DNA from: UBA5603 sp964501315
Lineage (GTDB): Bacteria > Bacillota_I > Bacilli_A > Izemoplasmatales > Hujiaoplasmataceae
Direction of reading: 5' to 3'
NCBI GenBank assembly: GCA_964501315.1
Contig: CAZCSO010000015.1
Location: 1 to 35,831 of the forward strand
Length of the DNA: 35,831 nucleotides
The translations under genes and the position numbers were made by a program. The notes beneath the pieces are model-generated. The model searched no databases and was not told where the DNA came from. It saw nothing but the letters and a program-made list of their open reading frames with translations. Below, piece by piece: positions 14,242 through 23,744 of the stretch; position 1 is the stretch's first letter; each line of letters begins with the position of its first letter.

Positions 14242-16734
14242 TTACTCACCTCCTAACACAACGAAGGACTCTGGTTGAATCGATGTTGTGCCAACGGTTT
14301 CGACTTCGTCACCGTAGTTAATGAGGACGACAACCCCATTTTCGTAAGTGTTGCGAACAACCCCTGAGGCAATGACTTCACGATTAATCCAGTTCGATCC
14401 AATGGTCGGACTTAACGCCAAGTTGATTGAATCATAAATGGTTTGAATTAACGTTTCATATAGGGCATATTCGGTTGAATAGAACGTGGAGGAATTCGTA
14501 TCGGTTAATAAATACGACGGTTCTTGAGTAAGAACGAACGATGGATAGAGGTTGTAATCGATCATGCGTAAGACATCGTGCGTCGTATAGAACGAGAAAT
14601 TCGCATAGATGGCATACAGTTCCATCGTATTTTGTAATAATAATTGCATAAACGGCACCGTATCGGTTTCAATCAAGTATTGGGTGTTGTACACATCCAT
14701 TTGCAAGTACCGATCGGTGTACTTGAATAAGTATTGATTCGGTTTGACCAAGTTAAGCGACGTATCTGCCGATAAGGAAGCTAACGCTTCTTGATACAGT
14801 GCAATCGCTTCGGTTCGCGTGGTGATATCGCCCGTATAATCGGTAATCAAGTTGCGGGTTATGCCATCGACGGTAACCGATTCTACGCCCAGTTTCAGGA
14901 ATGTTTTTGTTTGGTTATCCAACCATTCCACACTTTTGACCGGTCGAGCATAGTAGAATTCGGAAATAGTATCCGAATAGTTCGTATACCGTGCATACCA
15001 ACCAGCTGGGTGTTTAGAGGCGTTGCGAACTAAAGACAGTTGTTCTTCGTTGATGGTGTAATAATCTTGATAGAACGAAACGTCAATGCCAAGATCTTTC
15101 AAGGTATCGATGGCTTTTCGGTAATCGGTTTTTGAACCAATCGAATTTGAGAACACCGCTTTCGACGGATTACCGAGGGTCAGGCCTTTGGCTTGCCATC
15201 CGAGTAATCCAGAAGAGATGTTTTTGATCCCTTTGGATTGAAGATCCTCTAAGATTGAGACTACCTCATTGGCGGACGTCGCCGTCAAGGTATTGAACCC
15301 GACAATCGATTTTTCTGCATCCGCCATCAGAAAATCAATGCGAATGCCAATATCGGATTTTGTCGAATCAAGTTCGGTTAAATCGCCTTGAGCAATCAAG
15401 TGATCTTTATACTTGCGAGCCATGCCCACGTAACTAGCCGGATAGCCATCCGATGACCCATCACCAGCGAGGAACTCGTAATTCATTGTGATGTCAAATG
15501 TATTGAGTTCCTCTTCGATGCTTAAAACCGGATTGTCGCCATCCATGGTGTAGAGCTTGTTATAGAGATGATTGTAGTTAAAATACGCATAGGTCGTATT
15601 GTAATTATAAATATTTTCTTCAGGGACCGATTCAATCGTCATGTACTCAGCGCCACTCGTGGCGTAAGCCATGAACGCCGCCTGATTATATCCATGGGCA
15701 ACGCCATAGAGGGGAATGGAGGCCGTTTTAAACGGAACATATGCGCCTTGAACGGTGTTGTAGTTGATGAAACTCTGGGAGGGATCGGATCCGTAGACAT
15801 AGGCTTTGTAGGATTTTAAGGAAACCGAGTTATCACGGAAACGAATCAAAGCACCCGTACCGTCGGGAACGAAGGCGTAGCCGTCAATCATGTCAGCCAT
15901 TTGATTTTCCACAACGTTATAATAATCGCCCTCTTCGTTTTCATAATCAATGGCCGTATAAAAGGTTTTTAATCCTCCGACAGCACCCATGTATTTCGCC
16001 AAACCAATAGCAGAAATATAGTCACGAGCCGTTCCGGTAATATTTTCATCCAATATTTCGATTTGGAATCCTTGATCCGATAAATAAATATCGACCAATA
16101 TTTGTAAATCCAAATCATCGAAAACCCCTAATTGAGAAGCATTGATGGTTAAAAGCCAGTGCGTGTCATCGCCATTGACTTTTGAAAGGGTGGACGCCAT
16201 CAAGTAGCTGGTTCCTTTTAAGTAGTTCGAATAGATTGTGTTGGTGGTATAGAGCGTATCGCTCGCACCTTTGCTGTAATAATCGATGTAAACCAACGCA
16301 TTTCCTTGAACTGCGCCAGTCCCCAATGCGGTTAATGAATCGACCGCATGGTCGCATTCTGCTTGAAACTCCTCAAAGGTGATGTCGCCACGCTTGTAAT
16401 CACGTTGAGCACTATTACATGCCGAGTTTGCGGCGGTTTTCGTATCATTTTGGTCAATGTCAACGCCAGTCCGCCACGTATAGCCGTTTCGGCTGTCATA
16501 AATGGCTAAAACATCACGACGTTCTTGCCAATAATACGTATACGGTCCTACGGTGGCGAGTTCTGCATAGCCGTTTTCATCAAAGTCGACATCCGGAATT
16601 TCTTCCAAGGTCATCGCCTCTGGATTCTCATCGGTATCGCGAGTCGTTGATACATAGGCCGCATGAATGACAACGGGTGTAATGGTGAAGATCGATATTA
16701 ATCCCAGCATTATCCATTTTTTAGCCGATAACAT
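14242..16734 (-). CDS. DUF5696 surface-anchored protein, glycoside-hydrolase-like layout
   Basis: The product has 830 residues. An N-terminal hydrophobic segment (residues 6-26) acts as a signal peptide or anchor; there is no lipobox cysteine. The rest is predicted extracellular. The overall order is a large beta-rich N-terminal part (to about residue 400), a TIM-barrel-like middle (residues about 430-720, with SKGIKNISSGLLGWQAKG, LGIDVSFYQDY and ESVTVDGI) and a short beta C-terminus ending NGVVVLINYGDEV. This layout recalls GH36/GH31/GH101-type hydrolases, but I cannot identify catalytic acids, so activity is speculation. I start at the ATG at 16734, nine bases after AAGGAGG. It overlaps the end of the upstream gene by 14 bases. 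Confidence 0.8.
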   Translation of the reverse strand: MLSAKKWIMLGLISIFTITPVVIHAAYVSTTRDTDENPEAMTLEEIPDVDFDENGYAELATVGPYTYYWQERRDVLAIYDSRNGYTWRTGVDIDQNDTKTAANSACNSAQRDYKRGDITFEEFQAECDHAVDSLTALGTGAVQGNALVYIDYYSKGASDTLYTTNTIYSNYLKGTSYLMASTLSKVNGDDTHWLLTINASQLGVFDDLDLQILVDIYLSDQGFQIEILDENITGTARDYISAIGLAKYMGAVGGLKTFYTAIDYENEEGDYYNVVENQMADMIDGYAFVPDGTGALIRFRDNSVSLKSYKAYVYGSDPSQSFINYNTVQGAYVPFKTASIPLYGVAHGYNQAAFMAYATSGAEYMTIESVPEENIYNYNTTYAYFNYNHLYNKLYTMDGDNPVLSIEEELNTFDITMNYEFLAGDGSSDGYPASYVGMARKYKDHLIAQGDLTELDSTKSDIGIRIDFLMADAEKSIVGFNTLTATSANEVVSILEDLQSKGIKNISSGLLGWQAKGLTLGNPSKAVFSNSIGSKTDYRKAIDTLKDLGIDVSFYQDYYTINEEQLSLVRNASKHPAGWYARYTNYSDTISEFYYARPVKSVEWLDNQTKTFLKLGVESVTVDGITRNLITDYTGDITTRTEAIALYQEALASLSADTSLNLVKPNQYLFKYTDRYLQMDVYNTQYLIETDTVPFMQLLLQNTMELYAIYANFSFYTTHDVLRMIDYNLYPSFVLTQEPSYLLTDTNSSTFYSTEYALYETLIQTIYDSINLALSPTIGSNWINREVIASGVVRNTYENGVVVLINYGDEVETVGTTSIQPESFVVLGGE

Positions 16735-18784
16735 TTCGCCACACCTCCTTAATGAATTCTTCGAAGAACACAAAGACTTGTCGTAAGGTCATCTGAACAA
16801 ATGAGAATACCAGTAAGATGACAACAACAAACAAGATGGTCAGTAAAATACTTTTGATGGTTTCACCCACCGTATAGTTTTGAATCTCGGAAACGGAAAT
16901 AAAGATTAACGCCAGCGTCCATACACCGCCAATCACCATGATGGTGTTCAGTAAGAAAAGCTCATTGGTGGTGGCTACATAGCTGAATAACGTTGTGACG
17001 ATGGCTGCGATGATGAACGGATAGAACGAATAGGCCACACCTTTAAAGATTTGACCCAAGGTTCCTTCTCCGTCCTGAATGGAGGTTACCAAATAAGAAC
17101 ATAGGATGAATAACCCGATGGCAACCACAAATCCTAAAATGATCGATCCCAAATCCAAATCCTTTAGATCCACGAACTGGAAGATAAATCCTTTTCCGGC
17201 CACAAAGAGCAAGTACGATAGGAACGTCACAAGCAAGATGATGCTTGCGCCTAAATAGGATCCTTTTTCTTTGCGACGGAGATAATAGAACGAATCACTG
17301 GGTTTTTTGGATACCGTCTTCATGTAGAGGACTTGATTGATGATCGGAACCGCCTTTACTTTAGCGATACCGTTTCTGACGCCGGACAGATAACCAAATT
17401 TCTTATCGGTCGATTTGATGACGACGTAGCCCACAAAGAAGACAAAGACAGCGCCCATCATGATCAACAAATAATCTTGAAGCCAGACATTTCGTAATTC
17501 CCAAAATGCTTCGCTGTACAACGTACGGTTTCCGGCTATTTTGAAGTGCTCGGCAGCTAATTCGTATTCTTCAACTTGTAAATAGTTTTTCGCGATGCCG
17601 TTGTGGGCAAGAATCGAAAGTTGGTTGAGTTTCAATACTTCTTTCCAAATGGCAATCGATTCTTCGTATTTCGTTTCGTTGTAATCGCCAATGGCTTCGT
17701 AAATCATCAAGGCGTATTCCGTTGGCGTAAAGGATTGTAAGTAACTGTTACCCGAATCAGCCGTCCAAATGTTTCCGTCAAGGTCAACGGTAATGGCAAC
17801 CAAGTTCTTAAAGATACCGGCAATGGCGATATCAAACGATCCGCCGAAGGTGTAAATGAACTCACCGTCATTGGTGTAAACATCAATCCAACCGTTTTGA
17901 CCGGCGGTGTAGATGATACCTTGCGGGTCAACAAAGACGTCCAACATCTGCGTACTGGAAAGAAAGATCTCTGAAAGCATGTTGGTTCCTTGTGAATTAT
18001 GTTTCTTTAAGTTTTCACTGGGTCGACGGGATGACGAAGAGGAATAAACAATCCCGCCGTCATCAATGAAGACGGAGGTGAAAACAGGTGGTGTAAAGTT
18101 AAGACCCAAATTTTTCAATTGTTCGTCGGTGTAGATGAACTGTTGGAATTGTTCACGCAACGACAGTTGAACTTTGTTGGCAGAGAAAAATCCTAAGAAT
18201 TCGCCGGTATTGGATAATTGAACAATCCCGTCTGAAGATCCTTTTGAAATCACGTACATGATTCCTGCTTTGTCAACGGCGATTTTTTCCGGTTGAAACA
18301 ACAGATCTTCGTACATCATCGACGTTGGTTTACCGAAGGCTTCCAAAAGAGTTCCGTTCTTATCAAAATGGAAAACCTTTCCCGCCGTGGGGTCGGCTAC
18401 GTAAATATCGCCTTTGGTGACGTAGGTTGACGTATCCATCACCGCAAAAACGCCACGGGGATCCACCATATCATCATGCGTCAAGTCAACCGAAGCTTTC
18501 GTCTTTGGATTATAAATGACCACCCGACTATTACCCGAATCGGCAATAATCAGTTGGTTTTCATCGTTGACGATGATGTCGCTCGGAGCCGAAAGGCCTA
18601 AAAACGTAATCGTTTGACCCGGCAAGTAAGCATCTTGCGTACGAACGTATTCCTGATTGTCGTCCAATGCGTAGGTGTAGGTCGTTGAGGACGATGCTTG
18701 AGTTGTGGGGATGAAGAGACTGACGCTGAGCGTTAACATCAACGCCAGCAGCAAGAAAATGAATCCTTTTTTTATGAATGTCAT
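16721..18784 (-). CDS. NHL beta-propeller / TPR / YIP1 membrane protein
   Basis: The 687-residue protein is a chimera. Residues 1-30 are a signal peptide ending near TQA. Residues about 40-345 contain NHL-type propeller repeats (PSDIIVNDENQLIIADSGNSR; GDIYVADPTAGKVFHFD; GNIWTADSGNSYLQSF). Residues about 355-420 form a TPR-like helical stretch (YEESIAIWKEVLKLN). A membrane helix lies near 437-457, then a basic cytoplasmic segment, and from about 510 to the end a YIP1-type domain with about five membrane helices. The propeller would face outside and the segment after the first helix inside. The location between permease and DUF5696 genes suggests a sensor, scaffold or accessory role in uptake, but no function is established. 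Confidence 0.85.
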   Translation of the reverse strand: MTFIKKGFIFLLLALMLTLSVSLFIPTTQASSSTTYTYALDDNQEYVRTQDAYLPGQTITFLGLSAPSDIIVNDENQLIIADSGNSRVVIYNPKTKASVDLTHDDMVDPRGVFAVMDTSTYVTKGDIYVADPTAGKVFHFDKNGTLLEAFGKPTSMMYEDLLFQPEKIAVDKAGIMYVISKGSSDGIVQLSNTGEFLGFFSANKVQLSLREQFQQFIYTDEQLKNLGLNFTPPVFTSVFIDDGGIVYSSSSSRRPSENLKKHNSQGTNMLSEIFLSSTQMLDVFVDPQGIIYTAGQNGWIDVYTNDGEFIYTFGGSFDIAIAGIFKNLVAITVDLDGNIWTADSGNSYLQSFTPTEYALMIYEAIGDYNETKYEESIAIWKEVLKLNQLSILAHNGIAKNYLQVEEYELAAEHFKIAGNRTLYSEAFWELRNVWLQDYLLIMMGAVFVFFVGYVVIKSTDKKFGYLSGVRNGIAKVKAVPIINQVLYMKTVSKKPSDSFYYLRRKEKGSYLGASIILLVTFLSYLLFVAGKGFIFQFVDLKDLDLGSIILGFVVAIGLFILCSYLVTSIQDGEGTLGQIFKGVAYSFYPFIIAAIVTTLFSYVATTNELFLLNTIMVIGGVWTLALIFISVSEIQNYTVGETIKSILLTILFVVVILLVFSFVQMTLRQVFVFFEEFIKEVWRNVIG

Positions 18785-18795
18785 ATCATCGCCTC

Positions 18796-19668
18796 CTACT
18801 TAATCCCTGAATGGCTCATCGTATCCATCACATTACCTTGCATGACGATAAAGATGACCAAGTTTGGAATGAACATGACCAACCCAGCCGCCGCAGCGAT
18901 TCCGACGCCGGCAGGACCGGCTGAAGCTGCTGTCAAGGTGTTCATGTAAAATGCAAAGGTCTTCTTCGTTTCGTCGATGACGTAGATGTTGGATGATTCC
19001 GTTGAGTTCCATATGAATTGGAAAGATAAAATGGCAACCGTCGCCAACGCGGGTTTGACAAGCGGTCCTATGATTTTTGTCACAATGTGCCAATCGTTGG
19101 CACCATCAATTTTCGCTGCTTCAATCAATTCGTCGGGGACTTGGTCAATAAATTGTTTGACCAAGAACAATCCGACCGGCATCGCCAAATACGGAATGAT
19201 GTGAGCGGCGAACGAATTCGTCAAGCCCAATGTCGTAACAACCAAATAACGGGGAATAGCGACAGCCGTCGCAACGAACATCAGCGCGGTTTGGTTGATT
19301 GAGAACAACGTTTTTTTGAGACGGAAACGCTTTTTCGAAAGCGCGTATCCCGTCGCTAGGGTAATTAATATGGTCAACACAATCGTGATGATGGTAATGA
19401 TGATGGAATTAAAGAAATACCGCGTCATCGGAACACCCGTTCCCGATGCCGTTCTAAACAATCGCGCAAAGTTCGATAACGTCGGGTTGGATACAAAAAA
19501 GCGAGGTGGAAACAAGAATAACTCCGAAAGCGGTTTGAAGGCTTGGCTGACGACGTAGAGCACCGGCAGCAACATGAAAACCCCGATCGGCAACAGCAAG
19601 AAATAAAATTTCAACTGCGATTTATGGAATGATTTCGGATTAATTTGCGTACCTAAGAAACTAGCCAT
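18796..19668 (-). CDS. CUT1 sugar ABC transporter permease, MalG type (first pair)
   Basis: The 290-residue protein has six membrane segments and an EAA loop ELIEAAKIDGANDWHIVTKI near residue 185. Length and the final PNLVIFIVMQGNVMDTMSHSGIK segment are typical of MalG-like subunits (family consensus around QxxfvxGlxxGaVKG, divergent here). It follows its MalF-type partner with a 2-base gap and precedes the NHL/YIP1 gene by 11 bases. It presumably works with the large binding protein at 20654-23641 and the ATPase at 9083-10216. Confidence 0.95.
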   Translation of the reverse strand: MASFLGTQINPKSFHKSQLKFYFLLLPIGVFMLLPVLYVVSQAFKPLSELFLFPPRFFVSNPTLSNFARLFRTASGTGVPMTRYFFNSIIITIITIVLTILITLATGYALSKKRFRLKKTLFSINQTALMFVATAVAIPRYLVVTTLGLTNSFAAHIIPYLAMPVGLFLVKQFIDQVPDELIEAAKIDGANDWHIVTKIIGPLVKPALATVAILSFQFIWNSTESSNIYVIDETKKTFAFYMNTLTAASAGPAGVGIAAAAGLVMFIPNLVIFIVMQGNVMDTMSHSGIK

Positions 19669-19670
19669 GA

Positions 19671-20654
19671 TTAATCCCTCTCTCCAAATAATCGGTAAGC
19701 AATGCGTGAGAACAATAAGATGATAAAGAGCAAGATAACCGATAATGCGGCTGCATAGCCCATTTCATAACGAATAAACCCATAGTCATCAATGTGGTTG
19801 ACAATCAACTGGCCGGCGTACTGCGGTGTGGGGTTCGATCCCGACAGCGCAACACCAATACCGCCGGCATTGAATGCACCGACAATGGCCATGACGGCAC
19901 CGAATAACATTTGCGGTTTCATCGAAGGGATGGTAATGTAGAAAATTTCTTGAAGGCGGTTTTTGATGCCGTCAATGTAGGCGGCTTCGTACATCTCCCG
20001 GTTGACGTTTAGAATCCCGGCGAGCATCGATAGGAATCCAATCCCCATCGAGCTCCATAACGTAACGAAGATCATGATGTTCATCAAGTAATCGCCCGAT
20101 TGCAAGAAATCAAGCGGTGTGTTAATGAGTCCTAAATCCAATAAAATCGCATTGATGTAACCCGATTTATCGCCCGAGAACAACGTCCGGAAAATAACAC
20201 CGGTCAAGACGCCTCCGAGCATCGAAGGTGTATACAGTGCTAACGCCAAGATTTTTCTCGGACCGGCTTGGATTTGAGACAACATCCATGCCATCAAGAA
20301 CGAAAGCGCATAGCCTCCGGGTCCGGTTATAATGGCATACTTCAAGGTATTGGGTAATACGTAGCGTAAAAAGATTTCATCTTGGGTCAAAATCATGATG
20401 TAGTTGTAAAAACCAAGCATTTTGGCGAATACGGGCATTTCGATGACGTTGAAGTACGTAAACGATAACCCCATCGCAACCAAAACCGGAATAACAATGA
20501 AGAGCGTGAACAGCAACACATAAGGAGCCAATAAAATCCAGGTTGATAATTTGTCCTTATCGACGTTTTCCCAAGCGGGTTTCAGCTTGTTGTCGATCAG
20601 TTGTCTCAGTTTCGTCGGTTTCTTTTCTTGAACCAACGGTTGTTCTGACATCAT
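19671..20654 (-). CDS. CUT1 sugar ABC transporter permease, MalF type (first pair)
   Basis: The 327-residue membrane protein has a cytoplasmic N-terminus of about 35 residues and six membrane segments (first: WILLAPYVLLFTLFIVIPVL). The EAA loop reads MYEAAYIDGIKNRLQEIFYI near residue 225, where the usual GAN is changed to GIK. The ATG shares a base with the stop codon of the preceding binding-protein gene (TAATG); a second ATG follows immediately, and AGGAGG lies upstream. It forms a heterodimer with the following MalG-type subunit. Confidence 0.95.
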   Translation of the reverse strand: MMSEQPLVQEKKPTKLRQLIDNKLKPAWENVDKDKLSTWILLAPYVLLFTLFIVIPVLVAMGLSFTYFNVIEMPVFAKMLGFYNYIMILTQDEIFLRYVLPNTLKYAIITGPGGYALSFLMAWMLSQIQAGPRKILALALYTPSMLGGVLTGVIFRTLFSGDKSGYINAILLDLGLINTPLDFLQSGDYLMNIMIFVTLWSSMGIGFLSMLAGILNVNREMYEAAYIDGIKNRLQEIFYITIPSMKPQMLFGAVMAIVGAFNAGGIGVALSGSNPTPQYAGQLIVNHIDDYGFIRYEMGYAAALSVILLFIILLFSRIAYRLFGERD

Positions 20655-23641
20655 TAATCCTCACCTCCTGCTTGGTTGATTTGTGCTTGAATCCAGTCAA
20701 TGTCGCGAACGGTATACGGTTTGATGACGTTTCCTTTTTCATCGATATAGCCGAACTCGATCATTTTTTTCGTGATTTCACGATTAATCTTTAAGACTTG
20801 ATCATCGATGGCGACTCGAATCGGTGTGCCATCGAAGGTGACCGTATTCCAAATATCTGAAAGCCCACGTTCAAGCAAGTACTGGCCCGGGGTTCTGGGA
20901 ATATCGGCTAACCATTTGACTTGTTCTAAAATAACAGCTTTATCGGTTGCGTCAATCGGTGAATTCTCAACGGCTTCGATGTTTCCTGATAACCAGACAA
21001 ATTCGGGACCGTACGTCGATTGCAATGCGAACGCGAATTCGGATTGTGTTTCCACCGACATCCACCATTTTAAGAATTCCCATGACTTGGCTTTCTTAAC
21101 GGCGTCGTCGCTCTTAAACATGACGGCACCAGAGCCGTTGGCAATGTACCAACGTTGGACGTCTCCTTGAGCATCTTCAACACCCGGGTATGGCGCAAGC
21201 GCCCATTGCCCTGTCAATTCAGGGGCTGCATTTTTTAACGTCAAGTACGTACCGAAATCGATGATACCAATGGGTAACGTATTGTAACGGAATGAGTTAT
21301 AGAAGCTAGCAACATAGGACGGAAGTGAATAGGTCGTGTACAAATCGGCAAGCATCTTCAATCCTTTGAAACTATTTTCAGAATTGATTGAGGTTGAAAG
21401 TCCATCTTCGGAGTACACTGATCCGTCGTATTGATAAATCAATGCTGAGGTTTGATAGAACCATTTGAGCGAGGTTCCTCCGCTGGTTGGATAATAAAAA
21501 TTCATGCCATAACGTTGTAACGTTGGCAACATGTCGATGACATCGTCCCACGTACTCGGTATCGCCAATCCCAACGAATTCATTGTATCGATTCGGTAGA
21601 CCAATGCATGGAATTCCAATGTTTCCGGTAGCGCATAAACGCCATCTTCTAAGACATAGGGTATAAACGCTCCGGGTGCGAAATCACCGGCTATGTTCCA
21701 AAAATCGTCAAATTCAGATAAGTCCTGCAACGCGCCACGAATCGCCAAATCGAACGGCATGTACGACGCCAATCCCAAAGCGATGTCCGGTGTCTTTCCG
21801 GCTGCATTTGCCAAAATGAGTTTGTTCGCATCGGGCATAATCGAGATTTTGATCTTCGTATCCGAATCGGCAAATGCTTGGTCGGCCATCTTTTGCATCA
21901 AGTCAACGTAGATCAACGAACGGTTGACCCAAATGTTGACAGCTTCAGGATCGTCTTCGGTAATGTACTTTTTCTTGGTGAATGACGCAAAGAAGGTACG
22001 AATAGAATTGCCTGTTTTTTGGAAGATGTTGGCATTGGGGTTATCCAGTTCGGTTTCGTTGCTGAGAGTGATACTGTCTAAGTACAACGGTTGATTGGAG
22101 ATTGATGTGAGCGAGTCGCCCAACATTTGCGTAACCGATCCGGTACCGCTGTAGAGTGAAGCCAAATAAAGCGGAATCTTATTCGGTTCTTCGCGAATGT
22201 CTTCGAGTAACGTAACCGCTGTTTTCAAATAAGAGAGTGTTGCGGACAAATCTTGTTTGTCGGAATACTCAGAAAGCGTGATGATGTTATGACGAATGAT
22301 CATGTCATAGGCATCCAGATACGCTTTCGTTTCCGGAATGTATTGTGTGAAATTCCATTGACGGTCCGTATCAATGTTTACGCCGGTAATCTTAAGGATA
22401 TTCAGAGCGAACGCATTGATGTGGTCGACCAACAGTTGAATGTCTCTTAGTTCGGTGTTGATGGGGTCAACGACACTGCGAATGCTTAACGTATGCGTCC
22501 CAGCGGTTAAATAAAACTGAAACGCTCCGTCGTCATTCCCTAAGGTTTCGTTCGCCCAGGTTGCAGCACCGGTTTCTTTGAACTCATAGGCTTCGAGTTC
22601 TTCGAACAAGATATCGCCATCGATCGCAAATGAACGAAAGACGGAATATTCGTTTTTGTCGTTTAGATAATGGAAGGAAAGGTTGTACAGGCCGGAAGTT
22701 GGAATCGTTAGCGAATACGTCACTTCTTGTCCAGAGCGATACCATGCAGCGCCATTGATGACATTTAATTTCTTATCGATGGCATCAAACGGTTCTACGG
22801 ACGGCGATTGAAATGCATAAAGACGAACATACGAACTGTTCTTCTCAGTGTATTCAATTGCATCAATCGTCAATGTTTCCTGGGTTTCCGATTGGCTGGC
22901 ATATTGGGCAATGTATTCAGCGTAGTTCATCCGATCTTCGGGTGCTTGGATGGTTAAGTCGCCTAATAACAAATCACCGTCCATGATGTTATCCACAACA
23001 ATGGTGTTAACACCGGCTTCCAAATAAAATAATAAGGGATCGGTGGTCGTATAGGTGTTGTTATAGAGGGGAAGGCTTCGCCACTCCAAAACGCGATTTT
23101 GTGACGGAAGTGATTCGTCACCATACGTATCTAAAACGAAATCTTTGGAATCGTCTTCCCAAACAAGGGGTACGTCAATGGTTTTCGCATCGTCAAACAA
23201 ATACTCACCGTTTATAGAAACTGCGATGGTGAGATTATTCAGAACATTTTCACGAACATAATAGTCGACGACCAGGTGATACAAGCCTGATTCGGCGATG
23301 GTAACCGTGTAGGTCGCACTGTCTTCTGTCGACAAATCGACGGCTTTATCTCCGGTGTAACCGACCGTATCGGTCGCAGCCGGTGAAGACAGGATTGCTT
23401 CGTAATCTTGAAGGCCATAGGTAATATCGTGACTTTCCAAGTAACTGATATACGGATAACGTTTGATGTAATCCGTAGAGCCTTTGATGATTTGTAAAGC
23501 GTCTTGGTATGCCTGATCGGTTACCTCCCCTTCCCAAGCTTTTAAATCAGATTGGGAAAAAGGATTGTAAAAAATCAGTAAAAAAGCCATTACTGATAGG
23601 ATGATGATGAGCAAAGGTTTGATCAGTCGTTTTAATCTCAT
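20654..23641 (-). CDS. Very large substrate-binding protein with N-terminal beta-sandwich modules
   Basis: This 995-residue product is about twice the length of ordinary sugar-binding proteins. An N-terminal hydrophobic anchor (residues about 8-30) has no lipobox Cys, so it is probably membrane-tethered. Two carbohydrate-binding-like beta-sandwiches follow, at about 80-235 and 265-420 (each with the phrase SGLYHL or SGLYNLSFHY and an Asn/Asp-rich jelly-roll pattern), then a helical linker to about 560, then a family 1 solute-binding domain to about 930 (MPFDLAIRGALQDLSEF; WDDVIDMLPTLQRYGMNFYYP; WEFLKWWMSVETQSEF). I start at the ATG at 23641, preceded by GGAGGA. It heads the ten-gene unit, from a promoter with a palindrome between -35 and -10. 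Confidence 0.9.
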   Translation of the reverse strand: MRLKRLIKPLLIIILSVMAFLLIFYNPFSQSDLKAWEGEVTDQAYQDALQIIKGSTDYIKRYPYISYLESHDITYGLQDYEAILSSPAATDTVGYTGDKAVDLSTEDSATYTVTIAESGLYHLVVDYYVRENVLNNLTIAVSINGEYLFDDAKTIDVPLVWEDDSKDFVLDTYGDESLPSQNRVLEWRSLPLYNNTYTTTDPLLFYLEAGVNTIVVDNIMDGDLLLGDLTIQAPEDRMNYAEYIAQYASQSETQETLTIDAIEYTEKNSSYVRLYAFQSPSVEPFDAIDKKLNVINGAAWYRSGQEVTYSLTIPTSGLYNLSFHYLNDKNEYSVFRSFAIDGDILFEELEAYEFKETGAATWANETLGNDDGAFQFYLTAGTHTLSIRSVVDPINTELRDIQLLVDHINAFALNILKITGVNIDTDRQWNFTQYIPETKAYLDAYDMIIRHNIITLSEYSDKQDLSATLSYLKTAVTLLEDIREEPNKIPLYLASLYSGTGSVTQMLGDSLTSISNQPLYLDSITLSNETELDNPNANIFQKTGNSIRTFFASFTKKKYITEDDPEAVNIWVNRSLIYVDLMQKMADQAFADSDTKIKISIMPDANKLILANAAGKTPDIALGLASYMPFDLAIRGALQDLSEFDDFWNIAGDFAPGAFIPYVLEDGVYALPETLEFHALVYRIDTMNSLGLAIPSTWDDVIDMLPTLQRYGMNFYYPTSGGTSLKWFYQTSALIYQYDGSVYSEDGLSTSINSENSFKGLKMLADLYTTYSLPSYVASFYNSFRYNTLPIGIIDFGTYLTLKNAAPELTGQWALAPYPGVEDAQGDVQRWYIANGSGAVMFKSDDAVKKAKSWEFLKWWMSVETQSEFAFALQSTYGPEFVWLSGNIEAVENSPIDATDKAVILEQVKWLADIPRTPGQYLLERGLSDIWNTVTFDGTPIRVAIDDQVLKINREITKKMIEFGYIDEKGNVIKPYTVRDIDWIQAQINQAGGED

Positions 23642-23703
23642 AAAGTTCCTCCGTATCGTAAAAACGTGTGTTTTTGGCATATGTAAACCGTATCATACTT
23701 GGT

Positions 23704-23733
23704 ATTATATCATAACTCATAGAGTTATGCCAA
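23704..23733 (-). promoter_or_regulatory. Promoter of the ten-gene transport unit with a palindrome in its spacer
   Basis: On the minus strand TTGGCA (23728-23733) and TATAAT (23704-23709) are separated by 18 bases. The spacer is largely occupied by CATAACTC-TAT-GAGTTATG (23711-23729), an 8-bp inverted repeat with a 3-base centre. A dimeric protein bound there would cover the promoter. The start point would be near 23697, about 55 bases before the ATG. Confidence 0.75.
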
Positions 23734-23744
23734 CAACTATATAA

